This document shows, in pieces, positions 10,201 to 18,683 of a stretch of DNA of 64,000 nucleotides (position 1 is its first letter; every line of letters starts with the position of its first letter). The position numbers and the translations under genes are program-made. Source of the DNA: Pseudomonas sp. WJP1 (GTDB lineage Bacteria; Pseudomonadota; Gammaproteobacteria; Pseudomonadales; Pseudomonadaceae); NCBI RefSeq assembly GCF_028471945.1, contig NZ_CP110128.1, forward strand, positions 4,266,501-4,330,500, written 5' to 3'. The notes under the pieces are model-generated. The model was not told where the DNA came from. It saw nothing but the letters and a program-made list of their open reading frames with translations, and did not search any database.

Positions 10201-11612
10201 GCGAACCAGCCCTGCAGCCACAACGGGCCACCCTCACCCACAGCGCGGTAGGCCCAACCCTGCTGGCCGGCACGGGTTTCGATCAGATAGTAATCACGGC
10301 GTACGTCATCGCCGTCCCACCAACCGGATTCGATGCGTTCCGGTCCCATGAGGATACGCGTCGAGCCTTCGTGCAACGCCAGCGGCTCGGTCAGCAGCCA
10401 GCCCGGTCGCTGCACGGTCGGCAATCGCGCACCGGGCTGGCTGTCGGCACTGGCCTGCCACGCGCACTCGGGCCGGTGATCGGCCTGAAAGCGCAGGCCA
10501 TGCACGGCGTCATCCCCCAGCCGTGCGCGCAGGCGTTCGCGCAGTTGCTCCCAGGGCAAGCTCTGCTGCGGGCGATCGTCGAACAACTCCTGAAACTGCG
10601 GGACGAAGCTCGGCAGGTCTTCGGCGCGCAGGCGAAAACCGCGCACCGGGGCCTCGACCTGGACTTGCTCCAGACGCCCCCGGGCCAGTTCGAACAGCAT
10701 CGCCGGATCGCGTTCGGCGCTGAGCAGGCCGACCTTGATCAGCGTGTCCGGCAACCCGGCGTGCTCCAGGTGCAGGTCGAAACGCTGCACACCGCTGTCG
10801 CGACCGCACAGGAACGCCGACAGGTCTCCCGTCAGGCGGCGCAACGGAAACAGCAAGGCCTGATGGGATTGCACATCGAAATTGAGCTCGATGCGTACGT
10901 CGAAACGGTCCGGCGGCAAGTAGAACGCCAGCGCCAGACGTCGTGTCCCCAGCAAGGCATCCAGGTGCATGAGCACCTGGGCCTCGAAACGCCGGGCCAG
11001 GCTGTGCCGGGGCAACGCCTGCACCTGGCTCAAGGTGCGCAGGCCCATGCGCGACAACGCCGTGGCGACGCTGGCCTGCAGCCCGATGCGGTCGACGGGC
11101 ATTTGCCCCAGGTAATGCTGCAAGGCTTGCTCGTCGGGCACCACCAGGCCGTCATAGGCGTTGGCCAGCACCCGCGCGGCTACCGGATTGGGCGCGGCGA
11201 CGATACGGTGACGAAAGCCCAGTTCGCCGAGTTCGCTGCGCAGTCGCGCCTCGAATTGCGGCCAGGGGCCGAACAGCCCCAGGCTGGACTCGATTTCGAA
11301 CACCAGCGCCCGCGGGTAATGCACGCTGACCTGGGAACTGAAGCGATAAGCCCAGGCGGCCAGGAATTGCTGCCAGTGTTCGATGTCGGCGACGTCGTAC
11401 TCGGCGGTGGCAAAGCCCTTGCTCAAGGCCTGGGCGGCGCTCATCGACTGGCCGGGGCGCAGGCCCAGCGCCCGCGCCGGGCCGTTGACCGCCTGCAGCA
11501 CCCGACGCTGGGCCGGGCCGGTCAGCAGCGCCAGAGGCTCCTGGGGGTCGGCGCGCTGACGCAGTACCGCGTCCAGCGCCAATTGCGGGAACAGAATACA
11601 GACCCAGCGCAT
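10197..11612 (-). CDS. imuB: ImuB, Y-family polymerase-like protein of the mutagenesis cassette
   Basis: A 471-residue protein beginning [14 protein letters not shown], the form seen in ImuB. The family resembles Y-family polymerases but is thought to lack polymerase activity; it acts as the hub that brings ImuA and DnaE2 to the beta clamp. The frame is open well upstream, but the ATG at 11612 lies seven bases after the imuA stop and matches the conserved N-terminus. The start of dnaE2 overlaps its stop, indicating coupled translation. Gene order and overlap make the assignment firm. I did not locate a clamp-binding motif with certainty. Confidence 0.95.
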   Translation of the reverse strand: MRWVCILFPQLALDAVLRQRADPQEPLALLTGPAQRRVLQAVNGPARALGLRPGQSMSAAQALSKGFATAEYDVADIEHWQQFLAAWAYRFSSQVSVHYPRALVFEIESSLGLFGPWPQFEARLRSELGELGFRHRIVAAPNPVAARVLANAYDGLVVPDEQALQHYLGQMPVDRIGLQASVATALSRMGLRTLSQVQALPRHSLARRFEAQVLMHLDALLGTRRLALAFYLPPDRFDVRIELNFDVQSHQALLFPLRRLTGDLSAFLCGRDSGVQRFDLHLEHAGLPDTLIKVGLLSAERDPAMLFELARGRLEQVQVEAPVRGFRLRAEDLPSFVPQFQELFDDRPQQSLPWEQLRERLRARLGDDAVHGLRFQADHRPECAWQASADSQPGARLPTVQRPGWLLTEPLALHEGSTRILMGPERIESGWWDGDDVRRDYYLIETRAGQQGWAYRAVGEGGPLWLQGWFA

Positions 11613-11619
11613 GGCAACC

Positions 11620-12237
11620 TCAATGCCCCACGGCGAAGGCAATCGGCGTCGAGCGGGCCAACCCGCCGCGGCACTTGAGCACGCGCAATTGCGCGGGCCT
11701 GGCATCGATGGCGATGCGCAGGGCCGCGGGCGAAGGGTTGATCGCTTCGCTGAGCGAGCGATAGGCGAACGCCAGGGTCGAGCCGGTTTCCGCCGCCACC
11801 TGCAAGCGGCGCAAGGCGCGGTCATCGGCTTTGTGCGGCCAGCACAGCACCGCGCCACAACTGCCCGAACGCAGGCATTGTTCCGCCGCCCACAACGCAT
11901 CGCGCTCGCTGGCCTGGATGATCGACAACTGGCGCAGATCGACCCCGGCATTCTGCCAGGCCTGGGGATAGGGCACGCAGGGCGGCGCCACCAGCACGAT
12001 GCGCTCACCCGCCGCCGACAGCCGCGCCAGCGCCGGCCACACCAGTTGCAACTCGCCCACGCCCTGCCCGGCCAGGAGGATTTCCGTCAGCGCCGCCTCC
12101 GGCCAACCGCCCGTGGGCAATGCCGCATCCAGTGCGGCATGCCCGGTGGGTTGCGGGCTGACGGCCGGTGGCGCAGGCCGGCCCCTCCAGACCTGCCCGC
12201 CATTGAACAGCGTATCCAGCGCGACGACGGCACCCAT
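11620..12237 (-). CDS. imuA: ImuA, SulA/RecA-like accessory protein of translesion synthesis
   Basis: A 205-residue protein of the SulA-like/ImuA family, often annotated as a cell division inhibitor. The start MGAVVALDTLFNGGQVWRG and the segment SLSEAINPSPAALRIAIDA are typical of this family. Its ATG shares one base with the lexA2 stop (TGATG), so it is translationally coupled to its own repressor gene. It probably works with ImuB and DnaE2 in lesion bypass. The division-inhibitor label should not be taken literally: membership in this cassette points to mutagenesis. Confidence 0.93.
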   Translation of the reverse strand: MGAVVALDTLFNGGQVWRGRPAPPAVSPQPTGHAALDAALPTGGWPEAALTEILLAGQGVGELQLVWPALARLSAAGERIVLVAPPCVPYPQAWQNAGVDLRQLSIIQASERDALWAAEQCLRSGSCGAVLCWPHKADDRALRRLQVAAETGSTLAFAYRSLSEAINPSPAALRIAIDARPAQLRVLKCRGGLARSTPIAFAVGH

Positions 12238-12854
12238 CAGCCTTGCCTCACCAGGCCGCAGAACACCCCTTCGATGGCCAGGTCGCGGTCGGCTTCGACG
12301 ATGATCGGTTGATAGGCCGGGTTGCGCGGCAACAGGCGAACCCGCTCGCCAACCCGCTCGAAGCGCTTGATGGTGACTTCGCCGTCGAGCCGCGCCACGA
12401 CGATCTGGCCATTGACGGCCTCGGGGCTGCGGTGCACGCCCACCAGGTCGCCGTCGAGAATGCCGTCCTCGATCATCGAGTCACCGCGAACCCGCAGCAT
12501 GTAGTCCGGCACCCGCGAGAACATCGACGGATCGAGCAGCAAGCGACTATGGACCTCGGCATCGGCACCGATTGGCGTACCGGCCGCCACCCGGCCGAGC
12601 ACCGGGATGTCCAGCAGCTCGGGGCGCGGCGGCTGCCCGAGCAAGCGAATGCCCCGGGCCTGATGCGGGTTGACCTCGATAAACCCGGCTTCGGTCAGTG
12701 CCAGCACATGCTTGCGCGCCACGCTGCGGGAGGCAAAACCGAACGCCTCGCTGATTTCAGCGAGGCTCGGGGACTGACCGTGTTCGGCGATGCGTTCGCG
12801 GATGAAGGTCAGGATGGCGGTACGGCGGGGAGTTAATGTGGTCATGGAGTACAT
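12237..12854 (-). CDS. lexA2: LexA2 repressor of the mutagenesis cassette
   Basis: A LexA-family repressor of 205 residues from the chosen start. The N-terminal winged helix includes SPSLAEISEAFGFASRSVARKH. The self-cleavage domain has the Ala-Gly site in GRVAAGTP, the nucleophile serine in GDSMIEDG and the general-base lysine in VTIKRFE. RecA-stimulated cleavage would derepress the operon. Two ATGs compete: 12854 (MYSMTTL), with GGAAAG eight bases upstream, and 12845 (MTTLTP). I chose 12854 because of the RBS. The operator palindrome covers this start region, so repression is autogenous and very close to the initiation site. This is the cassette-linked LexA, distinct from the housekeeping LexA1. 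Confidence 0.93.
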   Translation of the reverse strand: MYSMTTLTPRRTAILTFIRERIAEHGQSPSLAEISEAFGFASRSVARKHVLALTEAGFIEVNPHQARGIRLLGQPPRPELLDIPVLGRVAAGTPIGADAEVHSRLLLDPSMFSRVPDYMLRVRGDSMIEDGILDGDLVGVHRSPEAVNGQIVVARLDGEVTIKRFERVGERVRLLPRNPAYQPIIVEADRDLAIEGVFCGLVRQG

Positions 12855-12861
12855 TTGTACT
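12848..12861 (-). promoter_or_regulatory. LexA2 operator, AGTAC-N4-GTACT palindrome
   Basis: A perfect 14-base dyad AGTACATTTGTACT with five-base arms. It resembles the AGTAC-N4-GTGCT site described for LexA2 of Pseudomonas putida, here with two identical half-sites. It overlaps the two candidate lexA2 start codons, so the bound repressor should block transcription of the whole cassette. Confidence 0.85.
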
Positions 12862-12892
12862 CTTTCCGCAATTTCCTGGCAAGGACCGCCAG

Positions 12893-13810
12893 TCAATTCA
12901 AACCGCGGGACGCCAGAAACGCAGCGATGTAATCGATAAACGCCAGCACCTTGGCCGTGGCCCGCCGATGGCTCGGGTACACCGCCAGGATGTGCGGGCC
13001 GAAGCTGTCCGGGTCGATGTCATAGTCGGCCATCACCCGCACCAGGCGCCCATCGGCGATGTACGGCGCCGCACTCCACAACGGCGTATGCAGCAACCCC
13101 CGCCCGGCCAGGGCATTGGCCAGCAGCAAGTCGTAGTTATCGCTGCGCAAGCGTGGTGCCTGGGGTTGCGGCAGGCTCAGGCGCTGGCCGTCACGCTCGG
13201 CCCACCAGAATTCGCGGCTGAGCAACGGATGGCGATACAACAACCATTCGTGCTCATCGAGGGTCTGCGGGGTGACCGGCAGCCCCTTGCGCGCCAGATA
13301 CTCCGGGCTGGCACACAGCGCCAGGCGATTGCTGCCGACCACACGGGCGATCAACCCCGGCAAGTCGTCATGACCTTCGCGCAGGGCAAGGTCGTAGCCA
13401 CTCTCCAGCAAATTGACGAACTCGTCACACAGGTCCACTTGCAGGTTGATCTGCGGGTATTGCTCGAGAAAACCGCCACACACCTGATCGAGAAAGGCCT
13501 GCCCATAGGCCAGCGGCGCGGTGATTTTCAGGCTGCCGCGCAAACCATGCTGCAACTGCTCGATTTCCTCGCCGGCCTCGTCCAGGCGCTGCAACACCTG
13601 GCGCGCGGTTTCCAGGTAGAGCCGCCCGGATTCCGTGAGCAAGATCCGCCGGGTACTGCGCTCGAACAAACGCGCGCCGAGCTGCGCTTCCAGGTGATTG
13701 ACCGCCTTGGTCAGGGCCGACGGGGTCTTGCCCAATTGCTCGGCGGCGCGGCTGAAGCTGCCCAGTTGCGCCGTGACCACGAACATTTTCAGTGCACCCA
13801 GCTTGTCCAT
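12893..13810 (-). CDS. LysR family transcriptional regulator
   Basis: A 305-residue LysR regulator. The N-terminal winged helix reads KMFVVTAQLGSFSRAAEQLG, then KTPSALTKAVNHLEAQLGAR and FERSTRRILL. The remainder is the periplasmic-binding-protein-like effector domain. The frame is open far upstream, but the ATG at 13810 gives the family start MDKLGALKMF. It is divergent from the amidohydrolase gene at 13914 across 103 bases, so that gene is its probable target. Its 3' end lies close to the lexA2 promoter but on the same strand, so the two units are separate. The ligand is unknown. Confidence 0.93.
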   Translation of the reverse strand: MDKLGALKMFVVTAQLGSFSRAAEQLGKTPSALTKAVNHLEAQLGARLFERSTRRILLTESGRLYLETARQVLQRLDEAGEEIEQLQHGLRGSLKITAPLAYGQAFLDQVCGGFLEQYPQINLQVDLCDEFVNLLESGYDLALREGHDDLPGLIARVVGSNRLALCASPEYLARKGLPVTPQTLDEHEWLLYRHPLLSREFWWAERDGQRLSLPQPQAPRLRSDNYDLLLANALAGRGLLHTPLWSAAPYIADGRLVRVMADYDIDPDSFGPHILAVYPSHRRATAKVLAFIDYIAAFLASRGLN

Positions 13811-13827
13811 TCTTTTTCCATTCAGGC

Positions 13828-13839
13828 AAAAACGTTTTT
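13828..13839. promoter_or_regulatory. Palindrome in divergent LysR/amidohydrolase promoter
   Basis: A perfect 12-base palindrome AAAAACGTTTTT lies in the 103-base divergent spacer, 18 bases upstream of the LysR start codon. It could be part of the regulator's binding site, but it lacks the full T-N11-A context I would want, so this is a weak call. Confidence 0.35.
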
Positions 13840-13913
13840 CGTGAGTAAGGCGTTCTGCCAAGCACGGCAAGCCACTAATCTGGCCATCAGACGCAATAAC
13901 AAGGAAACATTCA

Positions 13914-15656
13914 ATGAAAAGATTCATCCCGAATCTATTGATGCTGGCCGTCAGTTTTGCCTCGTTGGAAGCCATGGCGGCCACTGACCTGGTGCTGTTC
14001 AACGGCAAGATCTTCACTGCCGACCGCAACCAGCCCAAGGTCCAGGCGCTGGCGGTGCAGGACGGCAAAGTGTTGCAAGTCGGTACCGATGCGCAAATCA
14101 AGGCCCTGATCGATTCGGGAACCCAGGTCATCGACCTGGATGGCAAGACCCTGATGCCAGGCCTGATCGACAGCCACTCCCATGCGATTTTTGGCGGCCT
14201 GGAAATGAGCTCGGCCAACATGGCAGATGAAGTGGTCGACCTGGACGAGCTGGAAAAACGCCTGCTGGCCTGGCGTGAAGATGGCAAGGCCAGGCACGGC
14301 GACGTCCTGATCGTGGCCGGCATGAGTTCGGCCTATTGGGCGCAGGCCCAAGACCTGGGCAAGAAATTCAACAGTGGCGAATGGGCAGACGTGCCCGTGG
14401 TGTTCATCGGCAGCGACCATCACACGGCCTGGGCCAACAACGTGATGCTCAAACGCGCAGGCATCGATGCCGCGCTGCTGAAAAACCTGCCGGACGCCGA
14501 GAAAGACACCATCGGCAAACTCGACGACGGCAGCCCCAACGGCTTTCTGGTGGACGCTGGCTGGGACCGGGTCGCCTCGAAAATGCCCTCGCCGAGTGCC
14601 GCCGAGCTGCTCAAGGCGGCGCAAACCGCCGTGAGCTACAACAACAGCCTCGGCATCACCGCGTGGATGGACCCTGCCGCCAACGCCGCGCCTGGCGAGC
14701 CGGTGTTTGCCATGAAGCCCACGGAGAAAACCGTCGGCGTGCTGCCGACGTACAAGGCGTTGGCCGAGAGCGGTGGCATGAGCGCCCACGTCGCCGCGCT
14801 ATTGGTGGCCAATTCGAAAAGCGTGCCCACCGATCTCGACACCCTGGACAAAGTCCGCCAACAGTTCCAGGGCATTCCCAACCTGACGCTGCCCGGCATC
14901 AAGATTTTCGCCGACGGCGTGATCGAGTACCCGGCACAGAGCGCCGCGATGATCGACCCTTACACCAACTCGCACAAACCGGGCGAACTGTTGATCGACC
15001 CGAAACACTTCGGCGAGCTGGTCAGCGCCATCGATCAGCGTGGCTGGCTGGTGCACATCCATGCCATCGGCGACCGCGCGGTACGCGAATCGCTGAACGG
15101 CATCGCCCAGGCGCGCAAGGACCGGCAGAGCGGCGTGACCCACTCCATCACGCACTTGCAGATCGTCAATCCGAAAGAGTTCGCCCGCTTCAAACCGCTC
15201 GACGTCATCGCCTCGATGCAACTGCTCTGGGCCAGCGCCGACGACTACACCACCGGCATGATCAAGCCTTACGTCAGTGCCCTGGCGTTCCGTTACCAGT
15301 ACCCGGCGCACTCGTTGCTCAAACAGGGCGCGACCATCGCCGGGGCCAGTGACTGGGCGGTGTCTTCGCCCAACCCGTGGAACGCCATGGCCCAGGCCAT
15401 CACCCGGGAGGGTCCGCTTGGGGTACTCAACGCCGATGAACGCATCGACCGCGAAACCATGTTCTACGCCTACACCCTCAATGCCGCACGCACCATTGGC
15501 CTGGACAAACAGATCGGCTCGCTGAGCGCCGGCAAGCAGGCTGACTTCATCGTGGTGGATCGCGATGTGTTCAGCGTCGACGAGAAAGCCCTGCACGACA
15601 CCCAAGTGCTGCAGACCTGGTTCGCCGGTCGGCAGGTCTACGCGCCAACACTCTAA
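13914..15656 (+). CDS. Exported YtcJ-type amidohydrolase
   Basis: A 580-residue metal-dependent amidohydrolase of the YtcJ/imidazolonepropionase-like group. A signal peptide is visible (MKRFIPNLLMLAVSFASLEA, cleavage near MAA at 20-23), so it is probably periplasmic, unlike most of the family. Metal motifs are LMPGLIDSHSHA (about 80), VHIHAIGDRA (about 380), SITHLQIVNP (about 410) and GASDWAVSSP (about 480). The start at 13914 gives the signal peptide directly. It is divergent from the LysR gene, which may sense its substrate or product. The hydrolysed bond is unknown; family members act on cyclic amides or N-acyl compounds. Confidence 0.88.
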   Translation: MKRFIPNLLMLAVSFASLEAMAATDLVLFNGKIFTADRNQPKVQALAVQDGKVLQVGTDAQIKALIDSGTQVIDLDGKTLMPGLIDSHSHAIFGGLEMSSANMADEVVDLDELEKRLLAWREDGKARHGDVLIVAGMSSAYWAQAQDLGKKFNSGEWADVPVVFIGSDHHTAWANNVMLKRAGIDAALLKNLPDAEKDTIGKLDDGSPNGFLVDAGWDRVASKMPSPSAAELLKAAQTAVSYNNSLGITAWMDPAANAAPGEPVFAMKPTEKTVGVLPTYKALAESGGMSAHVAALLVANSKSVPTDLDTLDKVRQQFQGIPNLTLPGIKIFADGVIEYPAQSAAMIDPYTNSHKPGELLIDPKHFGELVSAIDQRGWLVHIHAIGDRAVRESLNGIAQARKDRQSGVTHSITHLQIVNPKEFARFKPLDVIASMQLLWASADDYTTGMIKPYVSALAFRYQYPAHSLLKQGATIAGASDWAVSSPNPWNAMAQAITREGPLGVLNADERIDRETMFYAYTLNAARTIGLDKQIGSLSAGKQADFIVVDRDVFSVDEKALHDTQVLQTWFAGRQVYAPTL

Positions 15657-15775
15657 TAAAAACCGCCCCCCTGCCCGACCTCGTGTTTTTCAACACGGGG
15701 CGCGGCGCAGCCTTGCCCGATTTCTGCCCATAACAATCCTGCCCTTAACAATAAAAAGCAACGGGACGTACCCCC

Positions 15776-16513
15776 ATGAAAGCTTTCACCCTGATCGCCC
15801 TCGGTTCCTTGAGCCTGCTGCCTTTGAGCAGCCAGGCCATTCCCTTGAACGATGATTTCGCCCTGCTGCTGGACGTGACCCTGGCCAGCGACTACCGCAC
15901 CCGCGGCATCTCGCAGACCCAGAACGACCCGGCACTGCAAGCCGGTGCAACCCTGGCCCACAGCAGCGGCCTGTACCTGGGCGCATGGACTTCCAACGTC
16001 GACTTTGGCGGTGGCCTGAAAACCCGGCAAGAAGTCGACTACTACGCCGGTTGGTTGTGGCAGGCCACCGATGACATCAGCCTCGACCTGGGCTACCTCA
16101 AATATGCTTACCCGAAAGAAAGCCAGTTCAACCAGAGCGAGGCCTACGGCATTCTCAGCGTCTACGGGGTGAAACTCGGGGCCTATTACTCCGCCGATGC
16201 GCCGGGTATCGATAGCGAGCAGAACTCGCTCTACAGCTATGTCGGTTACGAGACCGAATTGCCCTACGACGTCGGCCTGAAACTGCGCTACGGCGACATG
16301 GACTTCAAGGATCCGCACCTGTACTCACGCTCGGGTGAGGCTGAAGACTCGTACCGTGAGTGGGAGGTCAAGCTGACCCACGAACTGGCAGGCGTGATGC
16401 TGGGCCTGAGCTACATCGACACCGACCTGTCAAAGAGCCAGTGCACCAGCAACTGGGGCTTCGACGATGTGTGCAGCGCGACGGTAGTAGCGAGCCTCAG
16501 CAAATCTTTCTAA
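15776..16513 (+). CDS. TorF family putative porin
   Basis: A 245-residue outer-membrane beta-barrel protein of the Gcw_chp/TorF type. The signal peptide is at 1-21 (KAFTLIALGSLSLLPLSSQA). The mature start LDVTLASDYRTRGISQTQNDP is the family hallmark and alternating aromatic/polar strands follow (LYLGAWTSNVDFG, EVDYYAGWLWQ). The C-terminus ends in phenylalanine (SLSKSF), the usual signal for outer-membrane insertion. It follows the exported amidohydrolase by 119 bases and could supply its substrate, though it may have its own promoter. A REPIN starts eleven bases after its stop. Confidence 0.9.
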   Translation: MKAFTLIALGSLSLLPLSSQAIPLNDDFALLLDVTLASDYRTRGISQTQNDPALQAGATLAHSSGLYLGAWTSNVDFGGGLKTRQEVDYYAGWLWQATDDISLDLGYLKYAYPKESQFNQSEAYGILSVYGVKLGAYYSADAPGIDSEQNSLYSYVGYETELPYDVGLKLRYGDMDFKDPHLYSRSGEAEDSYREWEVKLTHELAGVMLGLSYIDTDLSKSQCTSNWGFDDVCSATVVASLSKSF

Positions 16514-16524
16514 CGAACACGGCC

Positions 16525-16601
16525 CCTGTAGGAGCGAGGCTTGCCCGCGAAGGCTGCTTACCTGACACACCGCCTTCGCGGGCAAGCCTCGCTCCTACAG
16601 G
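16525..16601. repeat. REPIN overlapping the end of the DUF971 gene
   Basis: A hairpin with arms cctgtaggagcgaggcttgc at 16525 and its complement ending at 16601. It sits between the convergent porin and DUF971 genes. The right arm contains the TAG stop codon of the DUF971 gene (16595-16597). Confidence 0.9.
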
Positions 16602-16879
16602 TCCGGTGTTAATCCCGAGAGATAAGGCCACGGAAAAATCCCCCGCTCATGCCCGTCACTGAACACCAATTGCAATCCATACCCCTGCGGATTCAATTTG
16701 ACCACGCGCACACGATCGTCAACCAGCGGCGGTGTCCCGCGCAATCGAAACGCCCGGCACTGCGAACACGGGCACTGGCGGCGCAGCTCGGCATGGTCCA
16801 GCCACTGCTCGCGGCCATCCGGCCAGTTCAAGCGCAGCTGCTGCCTGCTGCGGGAATTGCCCACTGCCACCGGGTTCAT
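16595..16879 (-). CDS. DUF971 (gamma-butyrobetaine hydroxylase-like N-terminal) protein
   Basis: A 94-residue protein consisting of one DUF971 domain, also known as the N-terminal domain of gamma-butyrobetaine hydroxylase. The start RLNWPDGREQWLDHAELRRQ is followed by CPCSQC, a likely metal-binding cysteine cluster, and IFPWPYLSGL near the end. Standalone DUF971 proteins are linked to iron-sulfur metabolism in some bacteria, which would suit the AprAB-like enzyme genes upstream. The ATG overlaps the HEAT-gene stop by four bases. The final leucine and stop codon come from REP DNA (CTG TAG), so the C-terminus seems shaped by that insertion. Confidence 0.87.
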   Translation of the reverse strand: MNPVAVGNSRSRQQLRLNWPDGREQWLDHAELRRQCPCSQCRAFRLRGTPPLVDDRVRVVKLNPQGYGLQLVFSDGHERGIFPWPYLSGLTPDL

Positions 16880-17838
16880 TGCAGCTGACTCAGGGCAATG
16901 CGCACCGCTTTGCGCACTTCCGGATCACCATCGTCCTGCGCGGCCAGCAGCGGGGCGATGGCGCCTTTTTCATTCAGTTCGCCGAGGGCCAGGGCGGCTT
17001 CCTTGCGCAGGTTGCTGATGCGGTGGCCCAGGGTTTCGATCAGCGCGTCTAGTGCCTGGGCGTAACGCAAGCGGCCGAGGCTGCGGGTGGCGCGCAGGCG
17101 GACTTGCCAGTAATCGTCGCTCAAGGCCTGGACCAATGCCGGGCCAGCGTCGACGTGCCCGACCTTGCCCAGGGTGGTGGCGGCTTCCTCGCGCACTTGC
17201 CAGGCCTGGTCCTGCAAGGCCTGGCGCAGGGCCGGCAGCACCTGTGCGTCAGAGGCCAGGCCGAGTGCACCGGTGGCGGCGCGGCGCACTTCGGTGTCGG
17301 GGTCGGTACTGGCCAGCCGCGCCAGGGCCGGCAAGGCGTCGAGTTGTTTGAGCCAACCCAGCACGCCGACAGCTTCACGGCGGACATTGGCCTCCTGATC
17401 GCTCAAGGCAACCAGCGCCGCCGGGGCCGCCTGCGGGTAGCGCAACTCGCGCAAGGCCCTGAACGCGGCGATGCGCACGCCGATCTCGGCATGCCCGGTC
17501 CACGGCAGAATCACCCCGCCCGCCGCTTCGCTCTTGAGCAGGCTGAGGCTTTGCGCGGCGGCGGCTTGCACGGCTGCGGATGGATCGGTCAAAGCCTGGC
17601 ACAGCGCTTCGACCACAGGTTCATCTTCCCAGGCTTCGAGCAACCGCGCGGCTTCGGCACGGACGTCTTCGGCCGGGTCCCCGGCCAGTCGGTTGACCAA
17701 CCACAGGAGGCCGTCCGGCTCTTCCAGGTCGGCCAGTTCGATCAGGGCGATGCGGCGCACGCCGGCATCGTCGTCAGTCAGGCGTGGTTGCAGGGCGAGA
17801 ATGTCTTCGTTATCGGTTACATCGAATAGTGAGGTCAT
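16876..17838 (-). CDS. HEAT-repeat domain protein
   Basis: A 320-residue helical-repeat protein. Units of about 30 residues of the form 'D-x-VRR-A-A-x-x-L-G-x-L' recur throughout (EVRRAATGALGLA, QVREEAATTLGKVG, QVRLRATRSLGRLR, NLRKEAALALGELN). These match PBS-lyase/HEAT repeats, which serve as protein-binding scaffolds. No signal peptide is present, so it is cytoplasmic. It overlaps the ATPase gene upstream and the DUF971 gene downstream by four bases each, so it is made together with the ABC transporter. A role in assembling or maturing the AprAB-like enzyme is plausible but inferred. Confidence 0.9.
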   Translation of the reverse strand: MTSLFDVTDNEDILALQPRLTDDDAGVRRIALIELADLEEPDGLLWLVNRLAGDPAEDVRAEAARLLEAWEDEPVVEALCQALTDPSAAVQAAAAQSLSLLKSEAAGGVILPWTGHAEIGVRIAAFRALRELRYPQAAPAALVALSDQEANVRREAVGVLGWLKQLDALPALARLASTDPDTEVRRAATGALGLASDAQVLPALRQALQDQAWQVREEAATTLGKVGHVDAGPALVQALSDDYWQVRLRATRSLGRLRYAQALDALIETLGHRISNLRKEAALALGELNEKGAIAPLLAAQDDGDPEVRKAVRIALSQLQ

Positions 17839-18683
17839 AGGGCAAATCGCGGCAGTTTGTTTTCTGGGGGAAGTCCGAGAGGGTTCAGGCGTGGCAGCTG
17901 CCGACCGTCTTCGTGACGCAGGAGTTCGAGGCAGTGACGCTTCAAGCGGGAAAATTCGTGGCTGGTCACCAGTTCGGTGGTGCGTGGCCGGGGGAAATCC
18001 AGGCGCAGGTCTTCGATGATCCGGCCGGGACGCGTGCTCATCACCAGCAAGCGATCGGCGAGGAACAGCGCTTCGTCGATGTCATGGGTGACGAACACCA
18101 CGGTGGTGCGAATCCGTGTCCAGATGTCCAGCAGCAGCTCCTGCATGTTCAAGCGGGTCAGGGCATCGAGAGCGCCAAAGGGCTCGTCCATCAGCAACAG
18201 GCGCGGGCGATTGACCAGCACCCGGGCGATTTCCACCCGTTGCTGCATGCCACCGGAGAGCTGGTTCGGCCAGCGCTCGGCGAAGCCTTCAAGGCCCACC
18301 AGGGCGAGGATTTCATCGGCGGCCTTGTGGCGTTCGGCTTTCCCGATGCCGCGCATTTTCAGGCCGAACGCAACGTTGTCGCGCACCGTGCGCCAGGGAA
18401 ACAGGGTGTGTTGCTGGAACACCATGCCGCGTTGCGGCGACGGGCCGGACACCGCCGCGCCATCGACCTTGAGGCTGCCAGCGCGCGGTTGCAGGTGACC
18501 GGCCAGCGCGCCGAGCAAGGTGGACTTGCCGCAACCGGACGGCCCGAGGATGCACACGAACTGCCCCGGTTCGATCAGGCAATCGAGGCCCTGCACGGCT
18601 TCAAACGCGGCACTGCCCTCGCCCAGGCTGATCGACAGACCGCGGATATCGATCCGCCCTTCAGGCTGTTGAAACACACTCAT
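17835..18683 (-). CDS. ABC transporter ATP-binding protein, SsuB/TauB type
   Basis: A 282-residue importer ATPase. Motifs in order are Walker A LGPSGCGKSTLL (about 43-54), signature QLSGGMQQRVEIARVL (about 145-160), Walker B LLLMDEPFGALD and the H-loop in FVTHDIDEALFLAD. These forms are typical of nitrate/sulfonate/taurine-type importers. The frame is open upstream, but the ATG at 18683 shares one base with the permease stop (TGATG) and gives a full-length protein. About 30 residues after the core (LPRLNPLGLPPENKLPRFAL) are unusual. It works with the permease and the binding protein at 19605-21011. Confidence 0.93.
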   Translation of the reverse strand: MSVFQQPEGRIDIRGLSISLGEGSAAFEAVQGLDCLIEPGQFVCILGPSGCGKSTLLGALAGHLQPRAGSLKVDGAAVSGPSPQRGMVFQQHTLFPWRTVRDNVAFGLKMRGIGKAERHKAADEILALVGLEGFAERWPNQLSGGMQQRVEIARVLVNRPRLLLMDEPFGALDALTRLNMQELLLDIWTRIRTTVVFVTHDIDEALFLADRLLVMSTRPGRIIEDLRLDFPRPRTTELVTSHEFSRLKRHCLELLRHEDGRQLPRLNPLGLPPENKLPRFAL

